Source: CAYPEL01 sp964409635 (GTDB lineage Bacteria; Pseudomonadota; Gammaproteobacteria; DSM-19610). Taken from it: a stretch of 45,155 nucleotides of DNA. Shown here one piece after another: positions 16,922 to 25,373 of the stretch (position 1 is its first letter; the number at the start of each line of letters is the position of its first letter). The notes beneath the pieces are model-generated. The model was not told the DNA's origin. It did no database searches and was given only the letters and a program-made list of their open reading frames with translations. The stretch spans positions 1 through 45,155 of the forward strand of contig CAYPEL010000002.1 in NCBI GenBank assembly GCA_964409635.1. The letters run 5' to 3'. The position numbers and the translations under genes were made by a program.

Positions 16922-18148
16922 ATGAAAAGCTTAGTCAACAAACGTATTCTGCTTGGGGTCACCGGTGGCATTGCAGCCTATAAAAGCGCCGAACTGGTGC
17001 GGCTACTGGGCACCGCAGGTGCTGACGTGCGCGTGGTGATGACACGCGCAGCACAGGAATTTATTACCCCGCTGACATTGCACGCGCTGTCGGGACAGCC
17101 AGTTTACAGCAATTGGTCTGAGCTTGAAGCGGCAATGGGCCACATCGAACTGGCGCGCTGGGCAGACCGCATCCTCATCGCACCCGCCAGTGCTGATACC
17201 ATTGCCCGACTGACGCAAGGCCGGGCGGACGGCTTACTCGATGCGCTGTGTCTGGCCAGCGCAGCGCCAATTCTGCTGGCGCCGGCCATGAACCGGGTGA
17301 TGTGGGAAAAACCGGTGACGCAGGACAACATTCGGTTATTGCAACAACGCGGGGTTGAAATTATTGGACCCGCAGCAGGCCAGCAGGCCTGTGGCGAGAC
17401 CGGTCCAGGCCGTTTGCTTGAGCCGGAACGGGTGTGTCAGCAGTTGGCTGATTCTTTTGCAACGGGTGAACTGTCTGGTCTGAAAGTGCTGATTACGGCA
17501 GGCCCAACGCGCGAAGCCATCGACCCGGTGCGTTGTCTGAGCAACCGCAGTTCCGGTAAAACCGGTTATGCGATTGCTGCCGCCGCCCAGGCTGCAGGGG
17601 CAGAGGTTATGCTAGTGAGCGGGCCGGTTGCACTCGCTGTGCCGGACAAGGTGCAGCGTTACCAGGTAGAGTCGGCCGCACAGATGCTCGATGCGGTACT
17701 TGAGCGAGTGGAGGCGTGCGACCTGTTTATTGCCACGGCCGCGGTGGCCGATTATCGCCCTGTCGAGATCGCTGATCAGAAAATTAAAAAAAGCGCTGCC
17801 CGCTTAAACCTGCAACTGGAAAGAACAACCGATATTCTGGCGGCAGTCGCGAGTCTAAAAGAGGCGCCATTTTGTGTCGGATTTGCCGCCGAAACCAGGC
17901 AGCTAGAGAAAAATGCACAAAAAAAACGCCTGGCCAAATCCCTTGACCTGGTCGTTGCCAACCTGGTCGGCGCTGGCCTCGGTTTCGACGTCGACGGCAA
18001 TCGCTGGCATTTATTCTGGGAAGGCGGTTCAACGGTGTTTGCACAGGCCTCGAAGACCCAGCTGTCCCGGCTGTTAATCGAAAAAATCTCTCATTTATAT
18101 AAATTAAAGGCAACGCGCAGTGGCAACCAAGAACAACATTCAGCTTAA
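16922..18148 (+). CDS. coaBC: Bifunctional phosphopantothenoylcysteine decarboxylase / phosphopantothenate-cysteine ligase
   Basis: Catalyses two consecutive coenzyme A biosynthesis steps. 408 residues from the ATG at 16922 (MKSLVNKRILLGVTGGIAAYKS). The N-terminal FMN-dependent CoaC domain shows APASADTIAR, PAMNRVMW and the active-site cysteine in ACGETGPGRL. The C-terminal CoaB domain starts near LKVLITAGPTREAIDPVR and contains SNRSSGKTGYAIA. A TTG three codons upstream is also possible. The last 29 bp overlap dut. Confidence 0.96.
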   Translation: MKSLVNKRILLGVTGGIAAYKSAELVRLLGTAGADVRVVMTRAAQEFITPLTLHALSGQPVYSNWSELEAAMGHIELARWADRILIAPASADTIARLTQGRADGLLDALCLASAAPILLAPAMNRVMWEKPVTQDNIRLLQQRGVEIIGPAAGQQACGETGPGRLLEPERVCQQLADSFATGELSGLKVLITAGPTREAIDPVRCLSNRSSGKTGYAIAAAAQAAGAEVMLVSGPVALAVPDKVQRYQVESAAQMLDAVLERVEACDLFIATAAVADYRPVEIADQKIKKSAARLNLQLERTTDILAAVASLKEAPFCVGFAAETRQLEKNAQKKRLAKSLDLVVANLVGAGLGFDVDGNRWHLFWEGGSTVFAQASKTQLSRLLIEKISHLYKLKATRSGNQEQHSA

Positions 18149-18584
18149 GATTCTCGATAACCGCATCGGTACCCAGTTCCCGTTGCCAGATTATGCCACG
18201 CAAGGCTCAGCCGGCATGGATTTGCGCGCCTGTCTGGAGAGCTCCTTGGAGCTGTTACCCGGGCAGACCGAACTACTGCCGACGGGTATCGCCATCCATA
18301 TCAGCGACCCCGGATTGGCGGCTGTTCTATTACCTCGTTCCGGTTTGGGGCATAAGCACGGCATCGTGCTGGGAAACCTGGTCGGTCTGATTGATTCCGA
18401 TTATCAGGGCCAATTGTTCGTTTCTTGCTGGAATCGTGGTCAGACGGCTTTTGTGGTTGAACCCGGTGAGCGGATTGCCCAGATGGTCTTTGTACCCATT
18501 ATTCAGGTAAATCTTGAAGTTGTAGAAGAATTTGCCGATAGCCAGCGAGGGTCAGGTGGATTTGGGCACACGGGACGTACCTGA
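18120..18584 (+). CDS. dut: dUTP diphosphatase (dUTPase)
   Basis: 154 residues; trimeric dUTPase hydrolysing dUTP to dUMP. Conserved motifs: GSAGMDLRA, PRSGLGHKHGIVLGN, GLIDSDYQG, GERIAQMVF and the C-terminal RGSGGFGHTGR arm, all intact. The start is GTG at 18120-18122, with AAAGG 9 bp upstream, inside the coaBC coding end. This overlap is conserved in organisation with E. coli dfp-dut. Confidence 0.96.
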   Translation: MATKNNIQLKILDNRIGTQFPLPDYATQGSAGMDLRACLESSLELLPGQTELLPTGIAIHISDPGLAAVLLPRSGLGHKHGIVLGNLVGLIDSDYQGQLFVSCWNRGQTAFVVEPGERIAQMVFVPIIQVNLEVVEEFADSQRGSGGFGHTGRT

Positions 18585-18665
18585 AGCGCCTGTTAGCAGT
18601 TCAATCGCTCACTCCCAAAATAGAAACTATACTTAATTAATAACTTATTGGAATCAGGATAAGCC

Positions 18666-21215
18666 ATGGAGCTACCGTTTCGGGCCGGTAAAAAAGACGC
18701 CGCTAACAAGGCATCTGATAAAGCGGGCAAGTCAAAAGTGAGTCGGCGTGCTGATACCAGCATGCGGAAGATGTTGTTGAGCCTGGTTTTAGTGACGCTA
18801 CCGCTATTGGCTATTCCACCGATCGTGGTTTACTGGCAAGCGGCAAAGCAACTTGAGTCTGCCGGCACAGCGCAGGCCGGGCTGTCGGCGAAGATGTTTG
18901 CCGGTAGCGTACAGCATTGGGTAGAACGGCAAATTGCCACCGCAGAACTGGTCGCAAAAGATGTCGAAATTGCACGCCTGTTGCAAGCGGGTGATGCCAG
19001 TGCGCTGCAGCAGAAGAGCCTGGCACTAGGCTACCTGTTTCCTGATTCCATCCGCGTGCGTTTGCTCGAGCCTGGCTTGGCGCAGGAGGATATGAGTGCA
19101 TCACCGCCGATTACCTTTGCCGCAGTGGATATGATCCGCGCTGCAGAAACCAGCGCCAAGCAACCGCCGATGGAAGTACACGCCTCCGGAACCCCTCAGC
19201 AACATATCAATCTGGTGCGGCGCGTGCTGGATCCCAGTGGACGGCGTATCGCCGGTCATTTGATGATCAGCTTTCCGATACTGGGGTTGCAGGAGATGTT
19301 ACAAAAGTCCAGTGTGCAGGGATTTGCCGAGCTACGGCAAAGCGGTTCACTGGTGCTGGCCAGCCAGGGAAGTGCAGACTTAAAAGCTGGCATGCCCGAT
19401 GCTAATTCTAAGGTCAATGGCAGCCGTTGGCAGGTCGCCTACTGGGTGCCGGGTACGCAAGCGGCCGGACAAAGTATGTTGTTATATGGTCTGATCGCGG
19501 CTGCGTTGGCAGCGCTTTGCCTGTTGCCTGTTGCCTTACTTTTGTACAAAAAACTGCTGGCTGCCTTGCGCAAGGATCAGGCGGCGTGTTTGACCATCGT
19601 CAAGGATTTGCGCGAGAACCGCAACAAACCCACCCACCCGATTGCGGCGGTTGCCGAAATGGGCGATACCCTCGAACTAATGTCGCGCGAAGCGGATAAA
19701 GGGTTGTTGGGTTCAAAGGCTAAGAAGCCGCCCGCGAAGCAAGCTAAACGGCCTATATTGGCAGACCCGATAGATGAAGTCGAGACGGATATGCTGTTTG
19801 ATAAATCGGCCCTGCAAATCAGTAAAGTTACCAGTGACCAAGGTGCAATCAGCAGTAGTATATTCAAGGCTTACGATATCCGCGGGATTGTTGGCGAGAC
19901 CTTAACAGCAGACGTGGTTTATCAGTTAGGCCGTGCGCTAGGCAGCGAAGCTTATTTCCGGGGTGAGCAAGTGGTCGTGGTCGGCCGTGACGGCAGATTG
20001 TCTGGCCCCGAACTTTCTGATGCCCTGATCCAGGGTTTGAAATCGACCGGGCGTGACGTCAAGGATATCGGGCTGGTGCCAACACCCGTGCTTTATTATG
20101 CGGCCCAGCACCTGGGTACCGGTTCCGGTGTGATGCTCACCGGTAGCCATAATCCGCCGGACTATAACGGCCTCAAGATGGTCATCGGCGGAGAAACCTT
20201 AGCCAGCGAGGCTATCCAGGAACTGCGCAAACGGATAGATAAAGGTGATCTGTTGACCGGTGATGGCAGTGTTGAAACTGTCGAGGTTATGTCAGATTAC
20301 ATAGGCAGGATTACTTCAGATGTACAGGTGATCCGTCCACTCAAGGTAGTCGTTGATTGTGGAAATGGCGCCGCCGGAGAGGCTGCACCTGAGTTATTCA
20401 ATGCGCTGGGCTGTAAAGTAGAGACCTTATACTGCGATATAGACGGCAATTTCCCCAACCACCACCCGGATCCAAGCAAGCCGGAAAACCTGACCGCCTT
20501 GATTCAGGCAGTGCAAGAACATGGCGCTGACCTGGGTTTTGCATTTGATGGCGACGGTGACCGCTTGGGTGTCGTGAGCTCAACGGGCGCCGTTATCTGG
20601 CCTGACCGGCTGATGATGCTATTTGCCGCCGACGTGCTGTCACGAAATCCGGGCGCGCAGATTATTTATGATGTGAAATGCACCAAAAATCTTGCCAACG
20701 TTATCAGCCAGAACGGTGGTGAGCCCTTGATGTGGCGTACCGGTCATTCCCTGATCAAGGGCAAGATGAAAGAAACCGGCGCCCTGCTGGCGGGCGAGAT
20801 GAGCGGGCATCTTTTCTTCAAAGAACGTTGGTACGGGTTTGATGATGCGCTCTACGCCGGCGCCCGTTTGCTGGAAATTCTTGCCAACGATGAACGCAGC
20901 CCCGATGAAGTGTTTGCAGCCCTGCCTGACAGTATCAATACACCGGAATTGAATGTTGCCATGGCGGAAGGTGAACCCGCCATTTTTATGGAAAAGCTGC
21001 GTAAATCTGCCCATTTTGCCGGTGCCAATATTGCCACGATTGATGGTGTGCGTGCCGAGTTTGATAATGGTTGGGGGCTGGTGCGTGCGTCGAATACGAC
21101 GCCTAGCCTGGTGATGCGTTTTGAGGCCGACGATGAAATGGCTTTGTACAATATCCAGGAAGAATTCCGCCGCGCCCTGTTAGAGACAAAACCTGACCTG
21201 GTATTGCCGTTCTAA
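18666..21215 (+). CDS. algC: Phosphomannomutase/phosphoglucomutase AlgC with membrane-anchored N-terminal half
   Basis: 849 residues. Residues about 395-849 are the alpha-D-phosphohexomutase: KAYDIRG, the phosphoserine loop TGSHNP (492-497, S494), metal loop DGDGDR and a C-terminal RASNTTPS phosphate-binding loop. Residues 1 to about 390 add a basic N-terminus, a membrane helix (about 35-57), an extracytoplasmic segment, a second helix (about 272-297) and a cytoplasmic linker, resembling a sensor-protein layout. Long AlgC forms occur in Pseudomonas. It supplies mannose-1-P and glucose-1-P for exopolysaccharide and LPS. AGGAT precedes the ATG. Order coaBC-dut-algC-argB matches P. aeruginosa. 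Confidence 0.93.
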   Translation: MELPFRAGKKDAANKASDKAGKSKVSRRADTSMRKMLLSLVLVTLPLLAIPPIVVYWQAAKQLESAGTAQAGLSAKMFAGSVQHWVERQIATAELVAKDVEIARLLQAGDASALQQKSLALGYLFPDSIRVRLLEPGLAQEDMSASPPITFAAVDMIRAAETSAKQPPMEVHASGTPQQHINLVRRVLDPSGRRIAGHLMISFPILGLQEMLQKSSVQGFAELRQSGSLVLASQGSADLKAGMPDANSKVNGSRWQVAYWVPGTQAAGQSMLLYGLIAAALAALCLLPVALLLYKKLLAALRKDQAACLTIVKDLRENRNKPTHPIAAVAEMGDTLELMSREADKGLLGSKAKKPPAKQAKRPILADPIDEVETDMLFDKSALQISKVTSDQGAISSSIFKAYDIRGIVGETLTADVVYQLGRALGSEAYFRGEQVVVVGRDGRLSGPELSDALIQGLKSTGRDVKDIGLVPTPVLYYAAQHLGTGSGVMLTGSHNPPDYNGLKMVIGGETLASEAIQELRKRIDKGDLLTGDGSVETVEVMSDYIGRITSDVQVIRPLKVVVDCGNGAAGEAAPELFNALGCKVETLYCDIDGNFPNHHPDPSKPENLTALIQAVQEHGADLGFAFDGDGDRLGVVSSTGAVIWPDRLMMLFAADVLSRNPGAQIIYDVKCTKNLANVISQNGGEPLMWRTGHSLIKGKMKETGALLAGEMSGHLFFKERWYGFDDALYAGARLLEILANDERSPDEVFAALPDSINTPELNVAMAEGEPAIFMEKLRKSAHFAGANIATIDGVRAEFDNGWGLVRASNTTPSLVMRFEADDEMALYNIQEEFRRALLETKPDLVLPF

Positions 21216-21483
21216 GTTTTCTAGGTTTAATGCTTGTCATTACACGGGTACCGTAAAGCACACCTGTTCTGCGTAGGTTGGGCTGCGTGCCTCAACCCAT
21301 CCTGCACAGTGCTGACTGGCAAGGGCGGGTAATACTCAAAACACCGCCGTCATAAAATGCCTGTCTGCCTGCTGTTCTCATAGCCCGCATTTCATTGCTA
21401 CCTGCTTTTCCAAAAAGTATTTCCTATACACACCGGATTTTTGCTATGTTTCACCACTCTATTGTTTTCCTCGAGGTTATCGA
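21216..21483. other. algC-argB intergenic region
   Basis: 268 bp with no convincing gene. A partial inverted repeat (GGTTG at 21276-21280 and CAACC at 21293-21297) resembles dispersed GTAGGTTGGG-type palindromes of many proteobacteria but is imperfect. No strong promoter is apparent; the argB ribosome site GAGG ends about 8 bp before its ATG. Confidence 0.4.
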
Positions 21484-22377
21484 ATGAGTCTGAGTTCGCA
21501 GTCTGCCCTGCAGGTTGCCAGCGTGCTGAGCGAGGCTTTGCCTTATATCCAGCGCTTTCGCGGCCGTACCGTGGTTGTCAAATACGGGGGTAACGCTATG
21601 GTGGACGAAACCCTCAAGAGCAGTTTTGCACGGGATATTGTGTTGATGCGCCTGGTGGGTATAAATCCTGTGGTGGTGCACGGGGGTGGCCCGCAGATCG
21701 GCAAGATGCTGGAAAAAGTAGGCAAGGAAAGCAAATTTATTGACGGCATGCGGGTAACGGACAGGGAGACCATGGATGTCGTGGAAATGGTGCTGGGTGG
21801 TCTGGTCAACAAGGAAATTGTTAATTTGATAACCAGCCACGGCGGCCGCTCGGTCGGACTGACCGGTAAGGACGGTGACCTGATCCGGGCGCGTAAGTTA
21901 ACTATGACGCGTGACGCCGAAGGGATGGACGAACCAGAGATTATCGATATCGGCCACGTCGGTGAGGTGGCGGGTATTGATACCTCCGTGCTGGATATGA
22001 TGTTGTCCGGTGGATTTATACCGGTTATCGCACCGATTGGCGTCGGAAGTGATGGGCTTTCCTATAACATCAACGCCGATCTGGTCGCGGGGAAAATGGC
22101 CGAAGTGCTGGGTGCTGAAAAACTGATCCTGCTGACCAATACGCCCGGTTTGTTGGATAAAGACGGTGATTTACTCACCGGTGTAGGCGCAAAACAGGTG
22201 GAACACTTAATTGAGGATGGCACTATCCAGGGGGGTATGAAGCCTAAAATCCGCTGTGCTTTAGCAGCGGTACAAGCCGGGGTTAACGCTGCGCATATAA
22301 TCGATGGCAGGGTGCAGCACGCGGTACTGGTTGAGCTGTTTACCGATGAGGGGGTGGGTACGCTAATTCGCGGCTGA
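21484..22377 (+). CDS. argB: Acetylglutamate kinase
   Basis: 297 residues; phosphorylates N-acetylglutamate in arginine synthesis. Visible motifs: VVKYGGNAMVD (phosphate-binding lysine and glycines), VVHGGGPQIG, the SGGFIPVIAPIG segment, YNINADLVAGKMA and GGMKPKI. The N-terminal helix before VVKYGG is the type found in hexameric, arginine-inhibited enzymes, so feedback inhibition is likely. Its 3' end overlaps the convergent DUF4124 gene by 38 bp. Confidence 0.96.
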   Translation: MSLSSQSALQVASVLSEALPYIQRFRGRTVVVKYGGNAMVDETLKSSFARDIVLMRLVGINPVVVHGGGPQIGKMLEKVGKESKFIDGMRVTDRETMDVVEMVLGGLVNKEIVNLITSHGGRSVGLTGKDGDLIRARKLTMTRDAEGMDEPEIIDIGHVGEVAGIDTSVLDMMLSGGFIPVIAPIGVGSDGLSYNINADLVAGKMAEVLGAEKLILLTNTPGLLDKDGDLLTGVGAKQVEHLIEDGTIQGGMKPKIRCALAAVQAGVNAAHIIDGRVQHAVLVELFTDEGVGTLIRG

Positions 22378-23032
22378 CAATCTTTTTGTTTTCTGACTCG
22401 ATTACTTTGAGTTGCCGGAAGCGTGTCAAGTCAGCTTCGTATTTTTTAAGCACCGTCTTCTGTTCTACCTCCCTATTCCTTATATAGGTTTTATTGTAGC
22501 TAACCTGCGCCCTGGCATCGTTAATTTCTCTGCGTAGCGGATCCGGGACAGGCTTTCCTGCACGTTCCATATTGGCGGCGCGCTGTGTCAGGTTAAGTAA
22601 CCGCTGTTTGGTTTTTTCAGTACGGGCGTTGGTGAGACGGATTGCCGCTTCAATCGCATCAATTTTACCGTTACGCGTCATGATAATGTCGTCTTCAGCG
22701 GTAAAGGTGTCCAGCAGCACGCGGTCATAGGCATCCGCTGCATCGCGGATACGTTTTTTTTCTGCAGCAATGGCTGCCAGGCGCCGCTCTTCTGCCAGCT
22801 GTGCTTTGGTTTTGGCTGCGGCTCGGGTCTTGACCACCACACCTTGCTGATTCAATGTGTCCTGTTTTTGCTTGGCGAATTGGGGTGGAATCCGGTCACC
22901 GTAGCGGATCTGGCCGCTTTCATCGATCCATTTATAGAGCTTGCCCCCCTGGGCTGGCATCAGGCCAAGAAGTAACGCAAAGAGTAACAGCGATATTTGC
23001 CAGAAGGGGTGTTTTGATATGCCTGTATTCAT
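22340..23032 (-). CDS. DUF4124 domain protein, secreted, coiled coil
   Basis: 230 residues. An N-terminal signal peptide (about residues 10-28, ending near AQG) precedes a DUF4124 segment (KLYKWIDESGQIRYGDRIPP, about 30-50), then a long charged, Ala/Lys/Arg-rich region predicted as coiled coil (about 70-220). Presumably periplasmic; function unknown. Divergent from the TSUP gene with only 38 bp between start codons, so their promoters must overlap each other or the coding starts. Confidence 0.8.
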   Translation of the reverse strand: MNTGISKHPFWQISLLLFALLLGLMPAQGGKLYKWIDESGQIRYGDRIPPQFAKQKQDTLNQQGVVVKTRAAAKTKAQLAEERRLAAIAAEKKRIRDAADAYDRVLLDTFTAEDDIIMTRNGKIDAIEAAIRLTNARTEKTKQRLLNLTQRAANMERAGKPVPDPLRREINDARAQVSYNKTYIRNREVEQKTVLKKYEADLTRFRQLKVIESENKKIVSRELAYPPPHR

Positions 23033-23070
23033 GAATTTAACTCTGCCTAAAGGATTGCTCCAGCCTTGAT

Positions 23071-23826
23071 ATGAGTTTTACCGAGCATCTGTTGTTGTTT
23101 TCTATCTCTTTGATTGCAAATATATTTTCAGCTTTCTCGGGCGGTGGTGCCGGTTTGATCCAGCTGCCCGCACTGATATTTCTGGGCCTTCCTTTTCCCA
23201 TTGCGCTGGCGACGCACAAAGTTGCCAGTGTCGCTTTGGGTATCGGCGCAACCTTGAGGCACTTGAGAGAACGGCATCTCAACCCGCAGTTTGCCGGGTT
23301 GATGCTGCTCGCGGGCTTGCCGGGGGTTATGCTGGGTGCGCGGCTGATTATTGGCATTCCCGGCCGCACAGCTGAAATTGCCCTGGGGGTGTTGACCGTG
23401 GGGCTGGGCATCTACTCCATATTGCAGCCGCAGCTGGGGCAGGCCAGTCAGCCTACTCACCGGGAAGGATTTGGCCTGTGGTTGGGGGCGGCGGTGTTAT
23501 TTGTAATCGGTGTGTTGAACGGATCACTCACCTCGGGAACCGGCTTGTTTGTCACCCTGTGGCTGGTGCGCTGGTTTGGGTTTAACTTTCAGCGTGCAGT
23601 TGCCTACACGCTGATTCTTGTTGGGGTGTTTTGGAATGGAACCGGTGCTCTAACCCTGGGCTGGTTTGCTGAAATCCGCTGGAGCTGGTTGCCGGCGTTG
23701 TTACTGGGTTCTTTGCTAGGGGGGTATCTGGGCGCGCACTTGGCGATACTCAAAGGTAGTCGTGGGATAAAGAGAGTCTATGAAATTATTACCCTGCTGG
23801 TGGGTGTAAAACTGATGATGGGTTAA
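23071..23826 (+). CDS. TSUP family (TauE/SafE) membrane permease
   Basis: 251 residues, with seven to eight hydrophobic segments. The TSUP repeat is recognisable: FSAFSGGGAGLIQLPAL near the N-terminus with ATHKVASVALG, and a second half-repeat GVLNGSLTSGTGLF. The family exports or imports sulfite, sulfonates or related organosulfur anions; the substrate here is not determinable. It is a single gene, convergent with pyrE. Confidence 0.88.
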   Translation: MSFTEHLLLFSISLIANIFSAFSGGGAGLIQLPALIFLGLPFPIALATHKVASVALGIGATLRHLRERHLNPQFAGLMLLAGLPGVMLGARLIIGIPGRTAEIALGVLTVGLGIYSILQPQLGQASQPTHREGFGLWLGAAVLFVIGVLNGSLTSGTGLFVTLWLVRWFGFNFQRAVAYTLILVGVFWNGTGALTLGWFAEIRWSWLPALLLGSLLGGYLGAHLAILKGSRGIKRVYEIITLLVGVKLMMG

Positions 23827-23882
23827 AGCCGTACGTAAGAGGCCGGATACCCTGGTCGTAGATTCTCCATAGGCAGCGCTAA

Positions 23883-24527
23883 TCAGGTAACGCCATATTG
23901 GTCGCGGTATGCATCAATCGCCTGCAGGGTTGGTTGATACTCCGGCCGGGTTGAAATGTAGCGGCGTAATTCATCCAGGGTGACGATGCTGGTTACTTTG
24001 AGATTCAGGTCAGCTTCGACTTCCTGAATGGCCGAACGGTCGGCTTTGCCGCGTTCCTGTCTATCCAGTGCGATCACGACACCCGTCGCGGTGGCGTTGG
24101 CCGCATTGATAATATCCAGCGCTTCGCGTATCGCGGTGCCGGCCGTAATAACATCGTCAATAATCAGAATCCGGCCTTGTAATGGCGCGCCAACCAGATT
24201 TCCACCTTCGCCGTGATCCTTGGCTTCCTTGCGGTTAAAACAGTACGGGATATCTATATTATGCTGGTCAAACAATGCAACAGCGGTGGCGGATGCCAGC
24301 GGGATACCTTTATAAGCCGGACCGAACAGGACATCAAATTCCCTGCCGCTAGTGACGATTGCCTGTGCATAAAATCGTCCTAGCCGCGCCAGCGCAGCGC
24401 CGGTATTAAACAATCCAGCGTTAAAAAAATACGGGCTGGTACGCCCGGATTTGAGTTTGAATTCACCGAAACGCAGCACGCCACATTCAATGGCGAATTC
24501 CAGAAATTCTCGTTTGTAGTTTTGCAT
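23883..24527 (-). CDS. pyrE: Orotate phosphoribosyltransferase
   Basis: 214 residues; converts orotate and PRPP to OMP in pyrimidine synthesis. Conserved: KSGRTSPYFFNAGLF, FGPAYKGIPLA, FNRKEAKDHGEGG (mobile catalytic loop with K and D) and the PRPP site ILIIDDVITAGTA. Divergent from the exonuclease III-family gene, as pyrE is from crc in Pseudomonas. Confidence 0.97.
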   Translation of the reverse strand: MQNYKREFLEFAIECGVLRFGEFKLKSGRTSPYFFNAGLFNTGAALARLGRFYAQAIVTSGREFDVLFGPAYKGIPLASATAVALFDQHNIDIPYCFNRKEAKDHGEGGNLVGAPLQGRILIIDDVITAGTAIREALDIINAANATATGVVIALDRQERGKADRSAIQEVEADLNLKVTSIVTLDELRRYISTRPEYQPTLQAIDAYRDQYGVT

Positions 24528-24592
24528 CGGGCCATCTGTGGTCAGTTAACAGGTAGCTGTATGATACACAGGCTAATCAATAAGGAGAATGC

Positions 24593-25372
24593 ATGCGCAT
24601 CATCAGTGTAAACGTGAATGGCATACGTGCCGCAGCGCGCAAAGGCTTTTTTAGCTGGATGACGCGGCAGCGGGCAGATGTCATTTGTATTCAGGAAACC
24701 AGGGCGCAGGTACATCAACTTGAAGACCCTGTTTTCAGGCCGCGCGGCTACCATGTGTACTTCCATGATGCGGAGAAAAAAGGCTACAGTGGTGTAGCAA
24801 TCTATAGCCGGCATAAACCCGATCAGGTTATTGAAGGAATAGGTTGGCCGGATGTCGATGCAGAAGGCCGTTACCTGGAGGCACGTTTTGGAAAGCTCAG
24901 TGTTATTTCGCTTTATTTGCATTCCGGATCTTCCAGCGAAGAGCGGCAGCAAGTGAAATTCGGGGTGATGAAACGGTTTATGCCTTACCTGAAGAAGCGG
25001 GCGCGCAGCCGCCGCGAATATATTATCTGTGGTGACTGGAATATTGCCCATCGCCAGATTGATCTTAAAAACTGGCGCGGCAATCAAAAGAATTCCGGGT
25101 TCCTGCCCGAAGAAAGGGCCTGGATGGACGAGTTGTTCGGTAAAGCAGGTTTTGTAGACGCTTTCAGGGTCATCGACCCACGGCCGGAGCAATATACCTG
25201 GTGGTCAAACCGTGGCCAGGCCTGGGCAAAAAATGTCGGCTGGCGGATTGATTATCAGGTCACGACAGCGGCGATAGCACAAGGCGTCGAGCGCGCCAGG
25301 ATTTATAAAGACAAACGCTTTTCTGATCATGCACCGTTGATCATGGATTACAGCTACAAGTTGGTCAATTAA
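24593..25372 (+). CDS. Exonuclease III family protein at the crc locus
   Basis: 259 residues. Strongly resembles Pseudomonas Crc in its opening (MRIISVNVNGI), in the REYI-CG and ERAWMDE segments, and in its position next to pyrE. Unlike Crc, it keeps the endonuclease/exonuclease/phosphatase catalytic set: N8, E35 (QET), Y108, D148 and N150 (GDWN), D220 and D245-H246 (SDHAP). I therefore predict an active Mg-dependent AP endonuclease/3' exonuclease rather than a Hfq-partner translational regulator; xth would be a fair alternative name. AAGGAGA precedes the ATG. The MFS gene starts 1 bp after its stop. Confidence 0.88.
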   Translation: MRIISVNVNGIRAAARKGFFSWMTRQRADVICIQETRAQVHQLEDPVFRPRGYHVYFHDAEKKGYSGVAIYSRHKPDQVIEGIGWPDVDAEGRYLEARFGKLSVISLYLHSGSSSEERQQVKFGVMKRFMPYLKKRARSRREYIICGDWNIAHRQIDLKNWRGNQKNSGFLPEERAWMDELFGKAGFVDAFRVIDPRPEQYTWWSNRGQAWAKNVGWRIDYQVTTAAIAQGVERARIYKDKRFSDHAPLIMDYSYKLVN

Positions 25373-25373
25373 C

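Noticed and set aside
24542..25192. 216-residue minus-strand frame
   Set aside because: Entirely antisense to the exonuclease III-family gene, whose motifs are unambiguous; the antisense translation shows no family features.
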